Positions 32,970 through 42,896 of a stretch of DNA of 64,000 nucleotides are shown piece by piece. Where the stretch lies: NCBI RefSeq assembly GCF_947179515.1, contig NC_067481.1, positions 89,543,009-89,607,008 on the forward strand. Reading direction: 5' to 3'. Source of the DNA: Apodemus sylvaticus. Lineage: Eukaryota > Chordata > Mammalia > Rodentia > Muridae. Position numbers and translations under genes: made by a program. The number at the start of each line of letters is the position of its first letter. The first letter of the stretch is position 1. The notes beneath the pieces were generated by a model, which was given only the letters and a program-made list of their open reading frames with translations, was not told the origin of the DNA and made no database searches.

Positions 32970-33224
32970 TCTTTTTTTTTTATTTGATATAATTTATTTA
33001 CATTTCAAATGATTTCCCCTTTTCTAGCCCCCCCCCCACTCCCCGAAAGTCCCGTAAGCCCCCTTCTCTTCCCCTGTCCTCCCTCCCACCCCTTCCCAGT
33101 TCCCCGTTCTGGTTTTGCCAAATACTGTTTCACTGAGTCTTTCCAGAACCAGGGACCACTCCTGCTTTCTTCTTGTATCTCATTTGATGTGTGGATTATG
33201 TTTTGGGTATTCCAGTTTTCTAGG
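32939..33224 (-). other. L1 3' UTR and poly(A) tail
   Basis: On the minus strand: a G-rich stretch (GGGGAGTGGGGGGGGG), AAATAAATTATATCAAATAA, then an A-tail with one GAC interruption. The G-rich block is typical of rodent L1 3' UTRs. Confidence 0.88.
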
Positions 33225-36200
33225 TTAATAACCACTTATTAGTGAGTGCATACCATGATTCACCTTTTGAGTCTGGGTTACCTCACTTAGTATGATGTTC
33301 TCTAGCTCCATCCATTTGCCTAAGAATTTCATGAATTCATTGTTTCTAATGGCTGAATAGTACTCCATTGTGTAGATATACCACATTTTTTGTATCCACT
33401 CTTCTGTTGAGGGATACCTGGGTTCTTTCCAGCATCTGGCAATTATAAATAGGGCTGCTATGAACATAGTAGAGCATGTATCCTTATTACATGGTGGGGA
33501 ATCCTCTGGGTATATGCCCAGGAGTGGTATAGCAGGATCTTCTGGAAGTGAGGTGCCCAGTTTTCGGAGGAACCGCCAGACTGCTTTCCAGAGTGGTTGT
33601 ACCAATTTGCAACCCCACCAGCAGTGGAGGAGTGTTCCTCTTTCTCCGCACCCTCTCCAACACCTGCTGTCTCCTGAATTTTTAATCTTAGCCATTCTGA
33701 CTGGTGTAAGATGAAATCTTAGGGTTGTTTTGATTTGCATTTCCCTAATGACTAATGAAGTGGAGCATTTTTTAAGATGCTTCTCCGCCATCCGAAGTTC
33801 TTCAGGTGAGAATTCTTTGTTTAACTCTGTACCCCATTTTTTAATAGGGTTGTTCGGTTTTCTGGAGTCTAACTTCTTGAGTTCTTTATATATATTGGAT
33901 ATTAGCCCTCTATCTGATGTAGGATTGGTGAAGATCTTTTCCCAATTTGTTGGTTGCCGATCTGTCCTCTTGACGGTGTCCTTTGCCTTACAGAAACTCT
34001 GTAACCTTATGAGGTCCCATTTGTCAATTCTTGCTCTTAGAGCATACGCTATTGGTGTTCTGTTCAGAAACTTTCTCCCTGTACCGATGTCCTCAAGGGT
34101 CTTCCCCAGTTTCTTTTCTATTAGCTTCAGAGTGTCTGGCTTTATGTGGAGGTCCTTGATCCATTTGGATTTGAGCTTAGTACAAGGAGACAAGGATGGA
34201 TCAATTCGCATTCTTCTGCATGCTGACCTCCAGTTGAACCAGCACCATTTGTTGAAAAGGCTATCTTTTTTCCATTGGATGTTTTCAGCCTCTTTGTCGA
34301 GGATCAAGTGGCCATAGGTGTGTGGGTTCATTTCTGGATCTTCAATCCTGTTCCATTGATCCTCCTGCCTGTCACTGTACCAATACCATGCAGTTTTTAA
34401 CACTATTGCTCTGTAGTATTGCTTGAGGTCAGGGATACTGATTCCCCCAGATTTTCTTTTGTTGCTGAGAATAGTTTTAGCTATCCTGGGTTTTTTGTTG
34501 TTCCAGATGAATTTGATAATTGCTCTTTCTAACTCTGTGAAGAATTGAGTTGGGATTTTGATGGGTATTGCATTGAATCTGTATAGTGCTTTAGGCAAAA
34601 TGGCCATTTTAACTATATTGATTCTACCGATCCATGAGCATGGGAGGTTTTCCCATTTTTTGAGGTCTTCTTCCATTTCCTTCTTCAGAGTCTTGAAGTT
34701 CTTGCCATACAGATCTTTCGCATGTTTGGTAAGAGTCACCCCAAGATACTTTATACTGTTTGTGGCTATTGTGAAGGGGGTCATTTCCCTAATTTCTTTC
34801 TCAGCCTGCTTATCCTTTGAGTATAGGAAGGCCACTGATTTGCTTGAGTTGATTTTGTAACCTGCCACTTTGCTGAAGTTGTTTATCAGCTGTAGGAGCT
34901 CTCTAGTGGAGTTCTTTGGGTCACTTAGGTAGACGATCATGTCGTCTGCAAATAATGATAGTTTGACTTCCTCCTTTCCAATTTGTATCCCTTTGACCTC
35001 CTTATGTTGTCGAATTGCCCGAGCTAGTACCTCAAGTACAATATTGAAAAGATAAGGAGAAAGGGGGCAGCCTTGTCTGGTCCCTGATTTCAGTGGGATT
35101 GCTTCAAGTTTCTCTCCGTTTAGTTTGATGCTGGCTACCGGTTTGCTGTATATTGCTTTTACTATGTTTAGGTATGGGCCTTGAATTCCTGTTCTCTCCA
35201 AGACTTTAAGCATGAAAGGATGCTGAATTTTGTCAAATGCTTTTTCAGCATCCAATGAAATGACCATATGATTTTGTTCTTTGAGTTTGTTTATGTAGTG
35301 GATTGTATTGATGGATTTCCGTATATTGAACCAACCCTGCATTCCCGGGATAAAGCCTACTTGATCATGGTGGATGATCGTTTTGATGTGTTCTTGGATT
35401 CGGTTGGCAAGAATTTTGTTGAGTATTTTTGCATCGATGTTCATAAGGGAAATTGGTCTGAAGTTCTCTTTCTTTGTTGGATCTTTGTGTGGCTTTGGTA
35501 TCAGCGTAATTGTGGCTTCGTAGAAGGAATTGGGTAGTGTTCCTTCTGTTTCTATTTTGTGGAATAGTTTGAAGAGTATTGGTGTTAACTCTTCTTTGAA
35601 GGTCTGGTAGAATTCTGCACTGAAACCATCTGGTCCTGTGCTTTTTTTGGTTGGAAGACTTTCTATGACTCCTTCTATTTCTTTAGGCTTTATGGGACTG
35701 TTTAGATGGTCTAGTTGGTCCTGATTTAATTTTGGTATTTGGTATCTGTCAAGGAAATTGTCCATTTCCTCCAGATTCTCCAGTTGTGTTGAGTACAGGC
35801 TCTTGTAGTAGGATCTGATGATTTTTTGGATTTCCTCAGTTTCCGTTGTTATGTCTCCCTTTTCATTTCTAAGTTTGTTAATTTGGATACTTTCTCTGTG
35901 CCCTTTGGTCAGTCTGGCTAAGGGTTTATCTATCTTGTTGATTTTCTCAAAGAACCAGCTCTTAGTTTTGTTGATTTTTTGTATGGTTCTCTTTGTTTCT
36001 ACTTGATTGATTTCGGCCCTGAGTTTGATGATTTCCTGCCTTCTACTCCTCCTGGGTGAAATAGCTTCTTTTTGTTCTAGGGCTTTCAGGTGTGTCATTA
36101 AGTTGGTAATGTATGCTCTCTCCATTTTCTTTTTGGAGGCACTCAGGGCTATGAGTTTTCCTCTTAGCACTGCTTTCATTGTGTCCCATAGATTTGGGTA

Positions 36201-37049
36201 TGTTGTGTTTTCATTTTCATTGTGTTCTAAAAAGTCTTTAATTTCTTTCTTTATTTCTTCCTTGACCAAGGTGTCATTGAGTAGAGTATTGTTCAATCTC
36301 CACGTGTTTGTGGGTTTTCTGTTGTTTCTGTTGCTATTGAAGACCACTTTTATTCCATAGTGATCAGATAGGAGGCATGGGATTAGTTCTATCTTTTTAT
36401 ATTTGTTGAGGTCTGTCTTGTGACCAATTATATGGTCGATTTTGGAGAAGGTACCATGAGGTGCTGAAAAAAAGGTATATTCTTTTGTTTTAGGATAGAA
36501 TGTTCTATATATATCAGTTAAATCTAATTGGTCCAAAGCTTCAATTAGTTTCATTGTGTCCTTGTTTAGTTTCTGTTTTCCTGATCGGTCCATTGAGGAA
36601 AGTGCAGTGTTGAAGTCACCAACAATTATTGTGTTAGGTGCAATGTGTGCTTTGAGTTTTAATAAAGTTTCTTTTATGAAAGAGGGTGCCCTTGCATTTG
36701 GAGCATAGATGTTCAGGATTGAGAGTTCTTCTTGTTGTATTTTTCCTTTGACCAGCAAGAAGTGTCCCTCAGAGTCTCTTTTGATGACTTTGGGTTGAAA
36801 GTCAATTTTATCTGATATTAAAATGGCTACTCCAGCTTGTTTCCTGAGACCATTTGCTTGTAAAATTGTCTTCCAGCCTTTTACTCTAAGGTAGTGTTTG
36901 TCTTTGACCCTTAGGTGTGTTTCCTGTAAGCAGCAAAATGTAGGGTCCTGTTTACGTATCCAGTCAGTTAGTCTGTGTCTTTTTATTGGGGCATTGAGTC
37001 CATTGATGTTAAGAGATATTAAGGAATAGTGATTGTTACTTCCTATCAT
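33225..37049 (-). CDS. L1 ORF2p, endonuclease-reverse transcriptase
   Basis: 1,274 codons, uninterrupted. The start is the first ATG after an in-frame stop and sits where L1 ORF2 normally begins (MIGSNNHYSLISLNINGLN). The N-terminal APE-like endonuclease shows N14 and E43 (CLQETHLR), GDFN near residue 145 and SDH near 230. The reverse transcriptase shows IPKPHKDPTKKENFRPISLM, LDAEKAFDKIQHPFM, GTRQGCPLSPYLFN and the catalytic FADD near residue 700. The C-terminus has the cysteine motif CWRGCGERGTLLHCWWGC. Together these nick DNA and prime reverse transcription at the target. All motifs needed for activity are present. Length equals the human protein within one residue; the mouse version I recall starts seven codons further upstream. 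Confidence 0.96.
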   Translation of the reverse strand: MIGSNNHYSLISLNINGLNAPIKRHRLTDWIRKQDPTFCCLQETHLRVKDKHYLRVKGWKTILQANGLRKQAGVAILISDKIDFQPKVIKRDSEGHFLLVKGKIQQEELSILNIYAPNARAPSFIKETLLKLKAHIAPNTIIVGDFNTALSSMDRSGKQKLNKDTMKLIEALDQLDLTDIYRTFYPKTKEYTFFSAPHGTFSKIDHIIGHKTDLNKYKKIELIPCLLSDHYGIKVVFNSNRNNRKPTNTWRLNNTLLNDTLVKEEIKKEIKDFLEHNENENTTYPNLWDTMKAVLRGKLIALSASKKKMERAYITNLMTHLKALEQKEAISPRRSRRQEIIKLRAEINQVETKRTIQKINKTKSWFFEKINKIDKPLARLTKGHRESIQINKLRNEKGDITTETEEIQKIIRSYYKSLYSTQLENLEEMDNFLDRYQIPKLNQDQLDHLNSPIKPKEIEGVIESLPTKKSTGPDGFSAEFYQTFKEELTPILFKLFHKIETEGTLPNSFYEATITLIPKPHKDPTKKENFRPISLMNIDAKILNKILANRIQEHIKTIIHHDQVGFIPGMQGWFNIRKSINTIHYINKLKEQNHMVISLDAEKAFDKIQHPFMLKVLERTGIQGPYLNIVKAIYSKPVASIKLNGEKLEAIPLKSGTRQGCPLSPYLFNIVLEVLARAIRQHKEVKGIQIGKEEVKLSLFADDMIVYLSDPKNSTRELLQLINNFSKVAGYKINSSKSVAFLYSKDKQAEKEIREMTPFTIATNSIKYLGVTLTKHAKDLYGKNFKTLKKEMEEDLKKWENLPCSWIGRINIVKMAILPKALYRFNAIPIKIPTQFFTELERAIIKFIWNNKKPRIAKTILSNKRKSGGISIPDLKQYYRAIVLKTAWYWYSDRQEDQWNRIEDPEMNPHTYGHLILDKEAENIQWKKDSLFNKWCWFNWRSACRRMRIDPSLSPCTKLKSKWIKDLHIKPDTLKLIEKKLGKTLEDIGTGRKFLNRTPIAYALRARIDKWDLIRLQSFCKAKDTVKRTDRQPTNWEKIFTNPTSDRGLISNIYKELKKLDSRKPNNPIKKWGTELNKEFSPEELRMAEKHLKKCSTSLVIREMQIKTTLRFHLTPVRMAKIKNSGDSRCWRGCGERGTLLHCWWGCKLVQPLWKAVWRFLRKLGTSLPEDPAIPLLGIYPEDSPPCNKDTCSTMFIAALFIIARCWKEPRYPSTEEWIQKMWYIYTMEYYSAIRNNEFMKFLGKWMELENIILSEVTQTQKVNHGMHSLISGY

Positions 37050-37107
37050 TTTTGACGTTATTTTTTAAATTTGATTGCTTAACTTATTTGGGTTTGATGA
37101 AAGGTTA

Positions 37108-38367
37108 CTATCTTGCTTTTTTCAGGGTGGAGTTTCCCTCCTTGTATTGGTGTTGTCCTCCTATTATCCTTTTTAGGGCTGGGTTTGTGGATAGATATTG
37201 GGTGAACTTGGTTTTGTCGTGAAATATCTTAGTTTCTCCATCTATGGTGATTGAGAGTTTTGCTGGATATAGTAGTTTTGGTTGGCATTTGTGTTCTCTT
37301 AGAGTCTGCATGAGATCTGCCCAGGACCTTCTAGCCTTCATAGTCTCAGGTGAAAAGTCTGCTGTGATTCTGATAGGTCTTCCTTTATATGTTACTTGGC
37401 CTTTTTCTCTTACTGCCTTTAGTATTCTTTCTTTGTTTAGAACATTTGGTGTTTTGATTATTATGTGACGGGAAGTATTTCTGTTCTGGTCCAGTCTGTT
37501 TGGAGTTCTGTAGGCTTCTTGTATATTCATGGGCATCTCTCTCTTTAGGTTAGGGAAGTTTTCTTCCATAATTTTATTGAAGATATTTGCTGGCCCTTTA
37601 AGTTGTAAATCTTCACTCTCATCTATGCCTATAATCCTTAGGTTTGGTCTTCTCATTGTGTCCTGGATTTCCTGGATATTTTGGGTTACAAGCTTTTTGC
37701 ACTTTGCATTTTCTTTAACTGTTGAGTCCATGGTTTCTATGGAATCTTCAGCATCTGAGATTCTTTCTTCTATCTCTTGTATTCTGTTGTTGATATTTGC
37801 ATCTCTGTCCCCTGATTTCTTCCCAAGGCTTTCTATCTCCAAAGTTGTCTCCCTTTGAGTTTTCTTAGTTGTTTCTACTTCTGATTTTAGATCCTGGATG
37901 GTTTTGCTTAGCTCCTTCCCTTGCATGTTTGTGTTTTCCTGTAATTCTTTAAGAGATTTTTGTGTTTCCTCTTTCATGAGCTCAGCCTGTTGACCAAAGT
38001 TCTCCTGTATTTCTTTAAGAGATTTTTGTGTTTCGTCTTTCATGACCTCAGCCTGTTGAGCAAAGTTCTCCTGTATTTCTTTAAGTGTTTTTTGCATTTC
38101 CTCCTTGTTGGCTTTTGTATTCTCCTGGATTTCTTTCAATGATTTTTGTGTTTCCCTTGCAAGGGCTTCTAACTTTTGATCCATTTTCTCCTCAATGACC
38201 TTCATGTGTTCCTGTACCAGCATCATGACCAGTGATTTTAAATCCAAATCTTGTTTTACTGGTGTGATGGGGTATCCAGGACTTGCTGGTAGAGGAGAAT
38301 TTGGTTCAGATGTTGCCATATTGCCTTGATTTCTGTTAGTGACGTTTCTGCGTTTGCCTTTTGCCAT
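37108..38367 (-). CDS. L1 ORF1p, RNA-binding chaperone (expanded coiled coil)
   Basis: 419 codons, uninterrupted, starting MAKGKRRNVTNRNQGN. ORF1p trimerises and coats L1 RNA in the ribonucleoprotein. Order: basic disordered N-terminus; coiled coil from about residue 50 to 200; RRM-like domain (RRPNLRIIGIDESEDLQLKG); C-terminal domain (YRTPNRLDQNRNTSRHIII, RILKAVREKGQVTYKGRPIR). The coiled coil contains tandem 22-residue units (QKSLKEIQENFGQQAELMKE type) encoded by a 66-nt repeat at about 37,940-38,100. That makes it some 50 residues longer than the ~360-370 residues usual for mouse L1 ORF1p, though length variation in this zone is known for rodent L1. Confidence 0.95.
   Translation of the reverse strand: MAKGKRRNVTNRNQGNMATSEPNSPLPASPGYPITPVKQDLDLKSLVMMLVQEHMKVIEEKMDQKLEALARETQKSLKEIQENTKANKEEMQKTLKEIQENFAQQAEVMKDETQKSLKEIQENFGQQAELMKEETQKSLKELQENTNMQGKELSKTIQDLKSEVETTKKTQRETTLEIESLGKKSGDRDANINNRIQEIEERISDAEDSIETMDSTVKENAKCKKLVTQNIQEIQDTMRRPNLRIIGIDESEDLQLKGPANIFNKIMEENFPNLKREMPMNIQEAYRTPNRLDQNRNTSRHIIIKTPNVLNKERILKAVREKGQVTYKGRPIRITADFSPETMKARRSWADLMQTLREHKCQPKLLYPAKLSITIDGETKIFHDKTKFTQYLSTNPALKRIIGGQHQYKEGNSTLKKAR
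37945..38145 (-). repeat. 66-nt tandem repeat inside L1 ORF1
   Basis: The block TTCTTTAAGAGATTTTTGTG recurs with its AAG at 37951, 38017 and 38083, exactly 66 nt apart, plus a weaker unit 54 nt on. 66 nt encodes 22 residues, about three heptads plus one, so each unit shifts the coiled-coil register by one residue. Confidence 0.9.
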
Positions 38368-39541
38368 CTAGCTCTCACTGGTGTTACTTGGTCTTGTCAG
38401 TGCTGGACTCACCAGTGCAAGCTGCCCCTTCCCCGTTGGCCTCTGGTGCACAGCTTACACTCTGCACTGCCTATAGACAGGGTGCTGTTTTCCAGGCTGT
38501 TCAGATCCCAAAGCAGGCACCTGAAGGCTCCCGCTGGGGCCCGCAGGATTTATCGGAGCACACCGACTTTTCCCAGCTGGCCGCCCGGAAGCCCCCACTA
38601 GCCTCTTGAGGGACCTGGAGATGTGGCGGCCACCCAGGCTGATCTGAAGCGGAGAGATTTGAGCTGGGGGCTTCTGCCTGAGGCCTTGCCCCAGATTGTG
38701 TCTGTGGACCAGGTGGAACCCGTGTGCACCCCCAGGGAGCTCCGAAGGTGAATGTTGCTGTGACCTCCCCTGTGCTCCGCTCACTCCGCTGGGCAGCCGA
38801 TTTCCCCAACCGGGCTGGCGCACACTAGGTTAGCCTTGTCGCCTGGGCCCTGAGTCCAGGCAAACGCCTGGGAGGCCAAGGTCCGAGCAAAGTTCCCCTA
38901 GGGCTATGTCTGTTATTTGGGTCCGCCAGGTGACCCGGATGGCGGGCGTGCGCGTCCGCGCTCCGCGAAAGCACCGGGAGAGTCTGTTGTGCTAATAACC
39001 TCCTGGGCTGGTTGACACACAGATGGCCCACCAAGCCGCCCAGTTCTTGGGGTCAGTCCTGTGCCTTTTGGGGCCTAGACCCCCGTTTTGTTAGCCTCAG
39101 GCTACGCTTGTTAGCAGTCTCTGCCCTCCCGAGCACTCTGGCTCCTGTAGGCAAAATGGCGGCGCGTGCACCGGCCGGGGCAAAAAAAAAAACTCCTGGC
39201 TGGGTTGGCGCCCCGATGGCCACTTGAACAGCCCAGGGCCTGGGTGCAGGCCAACGCCCGTCTGGCTCAGACCCCTGCGGTGTTGGGCCTAGGATTATGT
39301 TTGTGTACCTCAGTCTGACCGATCTCTGGAGCCCGGGATCAAGATGGCGGTGAGTCTCTCCTGACTGGCGGGCAGCCGAGTTCTGAAGTGGCTTCCGTGC
39401 AGCGAAAGGCTCCGCAGAACCGCAGTTGCTTGCCGCCCGGCTGGTCAGCGAAGGTCAGTGGTCGTGGGCGCAGGGCCTAACTGGACCCTGTGTCGCCTTG
39501 GTTCCACTGCTGATGGCCCTTCAGCTGGAGCAGCCACTGCT

Positions 39542-39578
<37 letters not shown>

Positions 39579-39669
39579 TGATTCTGATTCTCACATATAG
39601 TCTTCAAACTGAAAATAGCCACAAAGTCAACAGTGGTAAGAGCTGAAGTAGTCAGAACCTGGTTTGACT
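38368..39669 (-). promoter_or_regulatory. L1 5' UTR/internal promoter region
   Basis: About 1.3 kb, CpG- and GC-rich, with several AAGATGGCGG- or AAAATGGCGG-type YY1-like cores (near 39155 and 39341), as expected for an L1 internal promoter. I do not see perfect tandem monomers. The outermost ~92 bp (39578-39669) are AT-rich and unlike the rest, set off by a CCG repeat. Confidence 0.8.
39543..39577. repeat. (CCG)n trinucleotide repeat in the L1 5' region
   Basis: About 12 CCG units (CGG on the L1 sense strand), at the junction between the GC-rich L1 5' UTR and an AT-rich 5' tip. Confidence 0.95.
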
Positions 39670-39684
39670 TCGTGTGTCTTTCTT
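39670..39684. repeat. L1 target-site duplication, copy 2
   Basis: TCGTGTGTCTTTCTT, perfect match to 32924-32938. It defines the true 5' end of the insertion. Confidence 0.93.
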
Positions 39685-39699
39685 ACAAGATGTGTTTAT

Positions 39700-39901
39700 T
39701 TTGCATGTGCTAGTGGTGGGGTTTTGGGGGGGGATTGTTGTTTTGTTGTGGTTTTTGTTTTGTCTTTGCATGTATGTTAGTGCACCATGTGTGTGTTCCT
39801 TCAGATCTCACGGAATTGGAGTTATAGATGGTTGTGAACTACCATGTGGAGGCTGGGTACTGAACCCACCCAAGTCCTCTGCAAGAGCAGCAGGTGCTTT
39901 T
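39700..39901 (-). mobile_element. B3-type SINE, outer part (split)
   Basis: Reverse B3 body (CTACCATGTGGAGGCTGGGT, ACCCAAGTCCTCTGCAAGAG). It resumes at 40126-40160 (GTGGAGCCATCTCTCCGGTC) after a B2 insertion. Confidence 0.75.
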
Positions 39902-40125
39902 TGTTTTGTTTGTTTGTTGTTTGTTTGTTTGTTTGTTTTAAAGATTTATTTATTTATTTTATGGATGTGAGTACACTGTCACTGTCTTCAGGCACACCAG
40001 AAGAGGGCATGGGATCCCATTACAGATGGTTGTAAGCCATCATGTGGTTGCTGGGAATTGAACTCAGGACCTCTGGAAGAGCAGCCAGTGCTCCTAACTG
40101 ATGAGCCATCTCTCTAGCCCACAAG
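39902..40125 (-). mobile_element. B2 SINE nested in a B3
   Basis: Near-consensus reverse B2 (CACACCAGAAGAGGGCATGG, CAGGACCTCTGGAAGAGCAG, GAGCCATCTCTCTAGCCC), flanked by the 10-bp duplication AGGTGCTTTT at 39892-39901 and 40126-40135. The CCAGAAGAGGGCAT stretch is the B2 segment known to bind CTCF in rodents. Confidence 0.9.
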
Positions 40126-40159
40126 AGGTGCTTTTAAGTGTGGAGCCATCTCTCCGGTC

Positions 40160-40388
40160 CCTTTTTATTTTTTATTCTATGAGTATGGGTATTTTGCCTG
40201 CATGTATGTCTGTGCATCATATGTCTGCAGTGCCTGTGGAGGCCAGAAGTGGCCACTGGATCCCATTGGGACAGGAATCCAAAGATTGTGAGCTGCCTTG
40301 TGGTTGCAGGGAATTGAACCCAAGTCCTCTGGGGGGGTCGGGGGAAGCACCTTGTGTTGCTAACCACTGAGCTATCCCTCAAGCCCCT
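40160..40388 (-). mobile_element. B3-type SINE
   Basis: Reverse B3 with CTGTGGAGGCCAGAAGTGGC, GGAATTGAACCCAAGTCCTC and a GAGCTATCCCTCAAGCCCC end. Contains a G8-like insertion. Confidence 0.8.
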
Positions 40389-40419
40389 AGAGTCGATTCT
40401 ATGAGTCTTTGCCTTCTTT

Positions 40420-40555
40420 GGTCACTTGCTAACTACAGACCTTGAGCAAATCTGACACCTCTCAAGACAAGGTTTACTCATTATCAAAACAGGAAAAAGG
40501 GATATTCCCCACCTCGTGTGGAAATTATGAAAGTCAAAGAAGATGCAAGAGCAAA
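40420..40555 (+). mobile_element. MIR SINE
   Basis: TCACTTGCTAACTACAGACC, TTGAGCAAATCTGACACCTC and TTACTCATTATCAAAACAGG follow the MIR order. Confidence 0.6.
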
Positions 40556-40810
40556 GGCCTTCCTCCAGAGGGTGCACTCCCCAGTGTGAGTTCTGCTTAG
40601 CCTAAGGACAAGAGACACAGCTTCCAGTATCATCTGAGATCCCTGCAGGACAGGGAAGCAGACTCTTGCAGGCCCAGCTGTCATACTCCCAACGCTGACC
40701 TTTTCTGGGACAACCCTTTGTCCCACCTTTGTAAGGCCCCTGTTGAAGCTCTTTCATTAGCCTGCAGGGAAGCTGCAGAAGAACTGAGTGCCAGCATTTT
40801 AAGACATGAG

Positions 40811-40980
40811 GTTCTGGTGTGGTGGCACACGTCTTTAATCCTGGCACTTGGGAGGCAGAGGCAGGAAGATCTCTGAGTTCAAGACCAGGCTGGTTTACCT
40901 ACAGAGCAAGTCCCAGGGTATTCAGGGTTACACAAAGAGACCCTGTCTCCAAAACCCAAACCAGCCAAACAAACAAAAAG
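40811..40980 (+). mobile_element. B1 SINE
   Basis: GTGTGGTGGCACACGTCTTT, CTTGGGAGGCAGAGGCAGGA, and a CAAACAAAC tail that leads into a purine tract. Confidence 0.88.
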
Positions 40981-40992
40981 AATAAAAGACAG

Positions 40993-41089
40993 ACAGAAGG
41001 AAGGAAGGAAGGAAGGAAGGAAGGAAGGAAGGAAGGAGGAAAGAAACAAAGAAACAAAGAGAAACAAGGAAAGAGAAAGAAAGAAATAG

Positions 41090-41136
<47 letters not shown>

Positions 41137-41230
41137 AGGAAGGAAGGAAGGAAGGAAGGAAGGAAGGAAGGAAGGAAGGAAGGAAGGAAGGAAGGAAGGA
41201 AGGAAGGAAGAAAAGAAAGAAAGGCAGGAA
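40993..41230. repeat. (GGAA)n/(GAAA)n/(GA)n purine tract
   Basis: About 240 bp of GGAA, GAAA and GA units at the tail of a B1. The plus strand is nearly free of pyrimidines apart from AAAC units. Confidence 0.95.
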
Positions 41231-41769
41231 GGCAGACTCATATCCAGAGGCCCATCCTGTGGTACAAATGTTTTTTGAGACAAACAGGACAGAGAGACAG
41301 TTACAGCTATTCAATACCGAGGCTCTAAACCCAGGTGCAAGGCATGCAAGCCCTTCCCAGTGCGGAGTGCAAGCATCACCTACAGAACACAGACTCACCT
41401 AAATTCTCTACTGATGGTCACACCTGCCTGCACTCAGGTCTACTGACACCTGCTTACAAGAGCGTCTCATCCCTGGCATCATACTAGCACCTTGAAATCA
41501 GTGATGGAACCATTTACGCCATGGAAACTGGCATAGTCTCCCAAGACAGGCAGGGCTAGGTAGGAATACAAGAATGGTTCAATGCAATGGATCCCACCAC
41601 TGTGGGAAGAAGAGAAGAGGAAGGATGATTGTGGGTGGAAGCTTTCTCTGTTGACCTCAAGTTTGACCTTGATGCTCAAAGGTCAAGAAAGATCTGGCAG
41701 CACTAATGAAAACATAACTGTAGAAGGGCTAGAGGGTGCTTCAGGTGCCTTGTTATCTGCAAGAATGAG

Positions 41770-41995
41770 GGCCCAAGCTTGATGCCCAGTTCCCACTTTA
41801 AAAAACCAGGCATAGTGGTGCTTTCTAGCCTCAGCACTGGGGAAACAGAGTCAGACAGACCCCTGGGGTTGCCTGGCTAGCTTTGCCTTCCAGACCAGGG
41901 AGAGACCCTATCTCAGAAGACACAAGGTAGACAGTACCTAAGAAATGACACCCTGAGCTTGACCTCTGACCTCCATGTGTATTTGCACACAATAC
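41770..41995 (+). mobile_element. B4-like SINE
   Basis: CCAGGCATAGTGGTGCTTTC, GAGACCCTATCTCAGAAGAC and GACCTCTGACCTCCATGTGT. Diverged. Confidence 0.6.
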
Positions 41996-42896
41996 CTACC
42001 TTCTGAATATACTCCCCCACCCAATGGAAAAACAAGAAGATAATGTCTTCCATTCATGGAGGATGTTTTTAATTTTCTCACAGTAGGACCGTTCAGGACA
42101 TGGTATGGTCCTGTCCTTACAGTATGGATACAGATCCCAACCCAAAACCCAAGTGCTTGATTACCTGCTGGGCTGGGCTGGTACTGCCTGTGGGGACATT
42201 CACAGTAAGGAAGTCCTGACTGGTCAGTGCAGGTACACAGGACCTGGGTGCCTGCCTCAGTGAACAGTGAGGGGTGCCTCTGAAGAGTTACCCAGGCTCC
42301 AGGTCCCAGTAGAAACAGCCAAGGTATAGTTCCTTCAGCACCTAGACAAGCCTTCTCTGCTCATCCCCGACCCCTGTCTCTCTCTTGCCCTCCCAAGAAT
42401 TACTCGTAATAGATCAAACAAATGTGTGTACAGATGAGCCCATGGTCCATCTCTTGGGAGCTGAGAGCCATTCTTCTTGAAAAGAGGGGAAGCTGGGAAG
42501 GTTGGAAACTACTTCAGGGACCACTGTCCAGAAAGTGTTAATCTCCTCCTCCTACCCACACCACTGGGAGCATGGCTTGCGACAAGCTGGAGATCTGCAG
42601 GGAGCCTCAGGGCACTGTCTGAGAACAGATGCCCCTGTAGGCGGTACTGTAAGAGTTCAAACTAGGCCGGAGGCAGAAAGCGTGGAGAAAATATCGCAAA
42701 GTCCATGACCACATAAGCTGGTGTTTGTGCTCAAAATCAGCCTCCTGAGTTGAAGGACACAGCGGGGAAGGGTAGGCAAAAGGATGTCACCTGCTTGCAG
42801 GATTTAGCTTCACATGGGTGGCATGTCTCTGCTTTGTGTACCACACAGAGATATGAATGTCCTACACAAAGATACTGATGCCCTTTCCATCCTCAG

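Larger units (their letters stand above)
32939..39669 (-). mobile_element. L1: Full-length LINE-1 with both ORFs open
   Basis: A 6.73-kb autonomous non-LTR retrotransposon on the minus strand: GC-rich 5' UTR (38368-39669), ORF1 (37108-38367), a 58-nt gap, ORF2 (33225-37049), a 3' UTR and a poly(A) tail (32939-32990). It is flanked by a perfect 15-bp target-site duplication. Both ORFs are uninterrupted and the duplication has no mismatch, so the insertion is recent and possibly still active; activity itself cannot be read from sequence. The pre-insertion site lay near an actin retrocopy. It belongs to a murine L1 lineage; the subfamily is not resolved. Confidence 0.96.

Noticed and set aside
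33460..38142. Several plus-strand frames inside the L1
   Set aside because: Antisense shadows of L1 ORF1 and ORF2.
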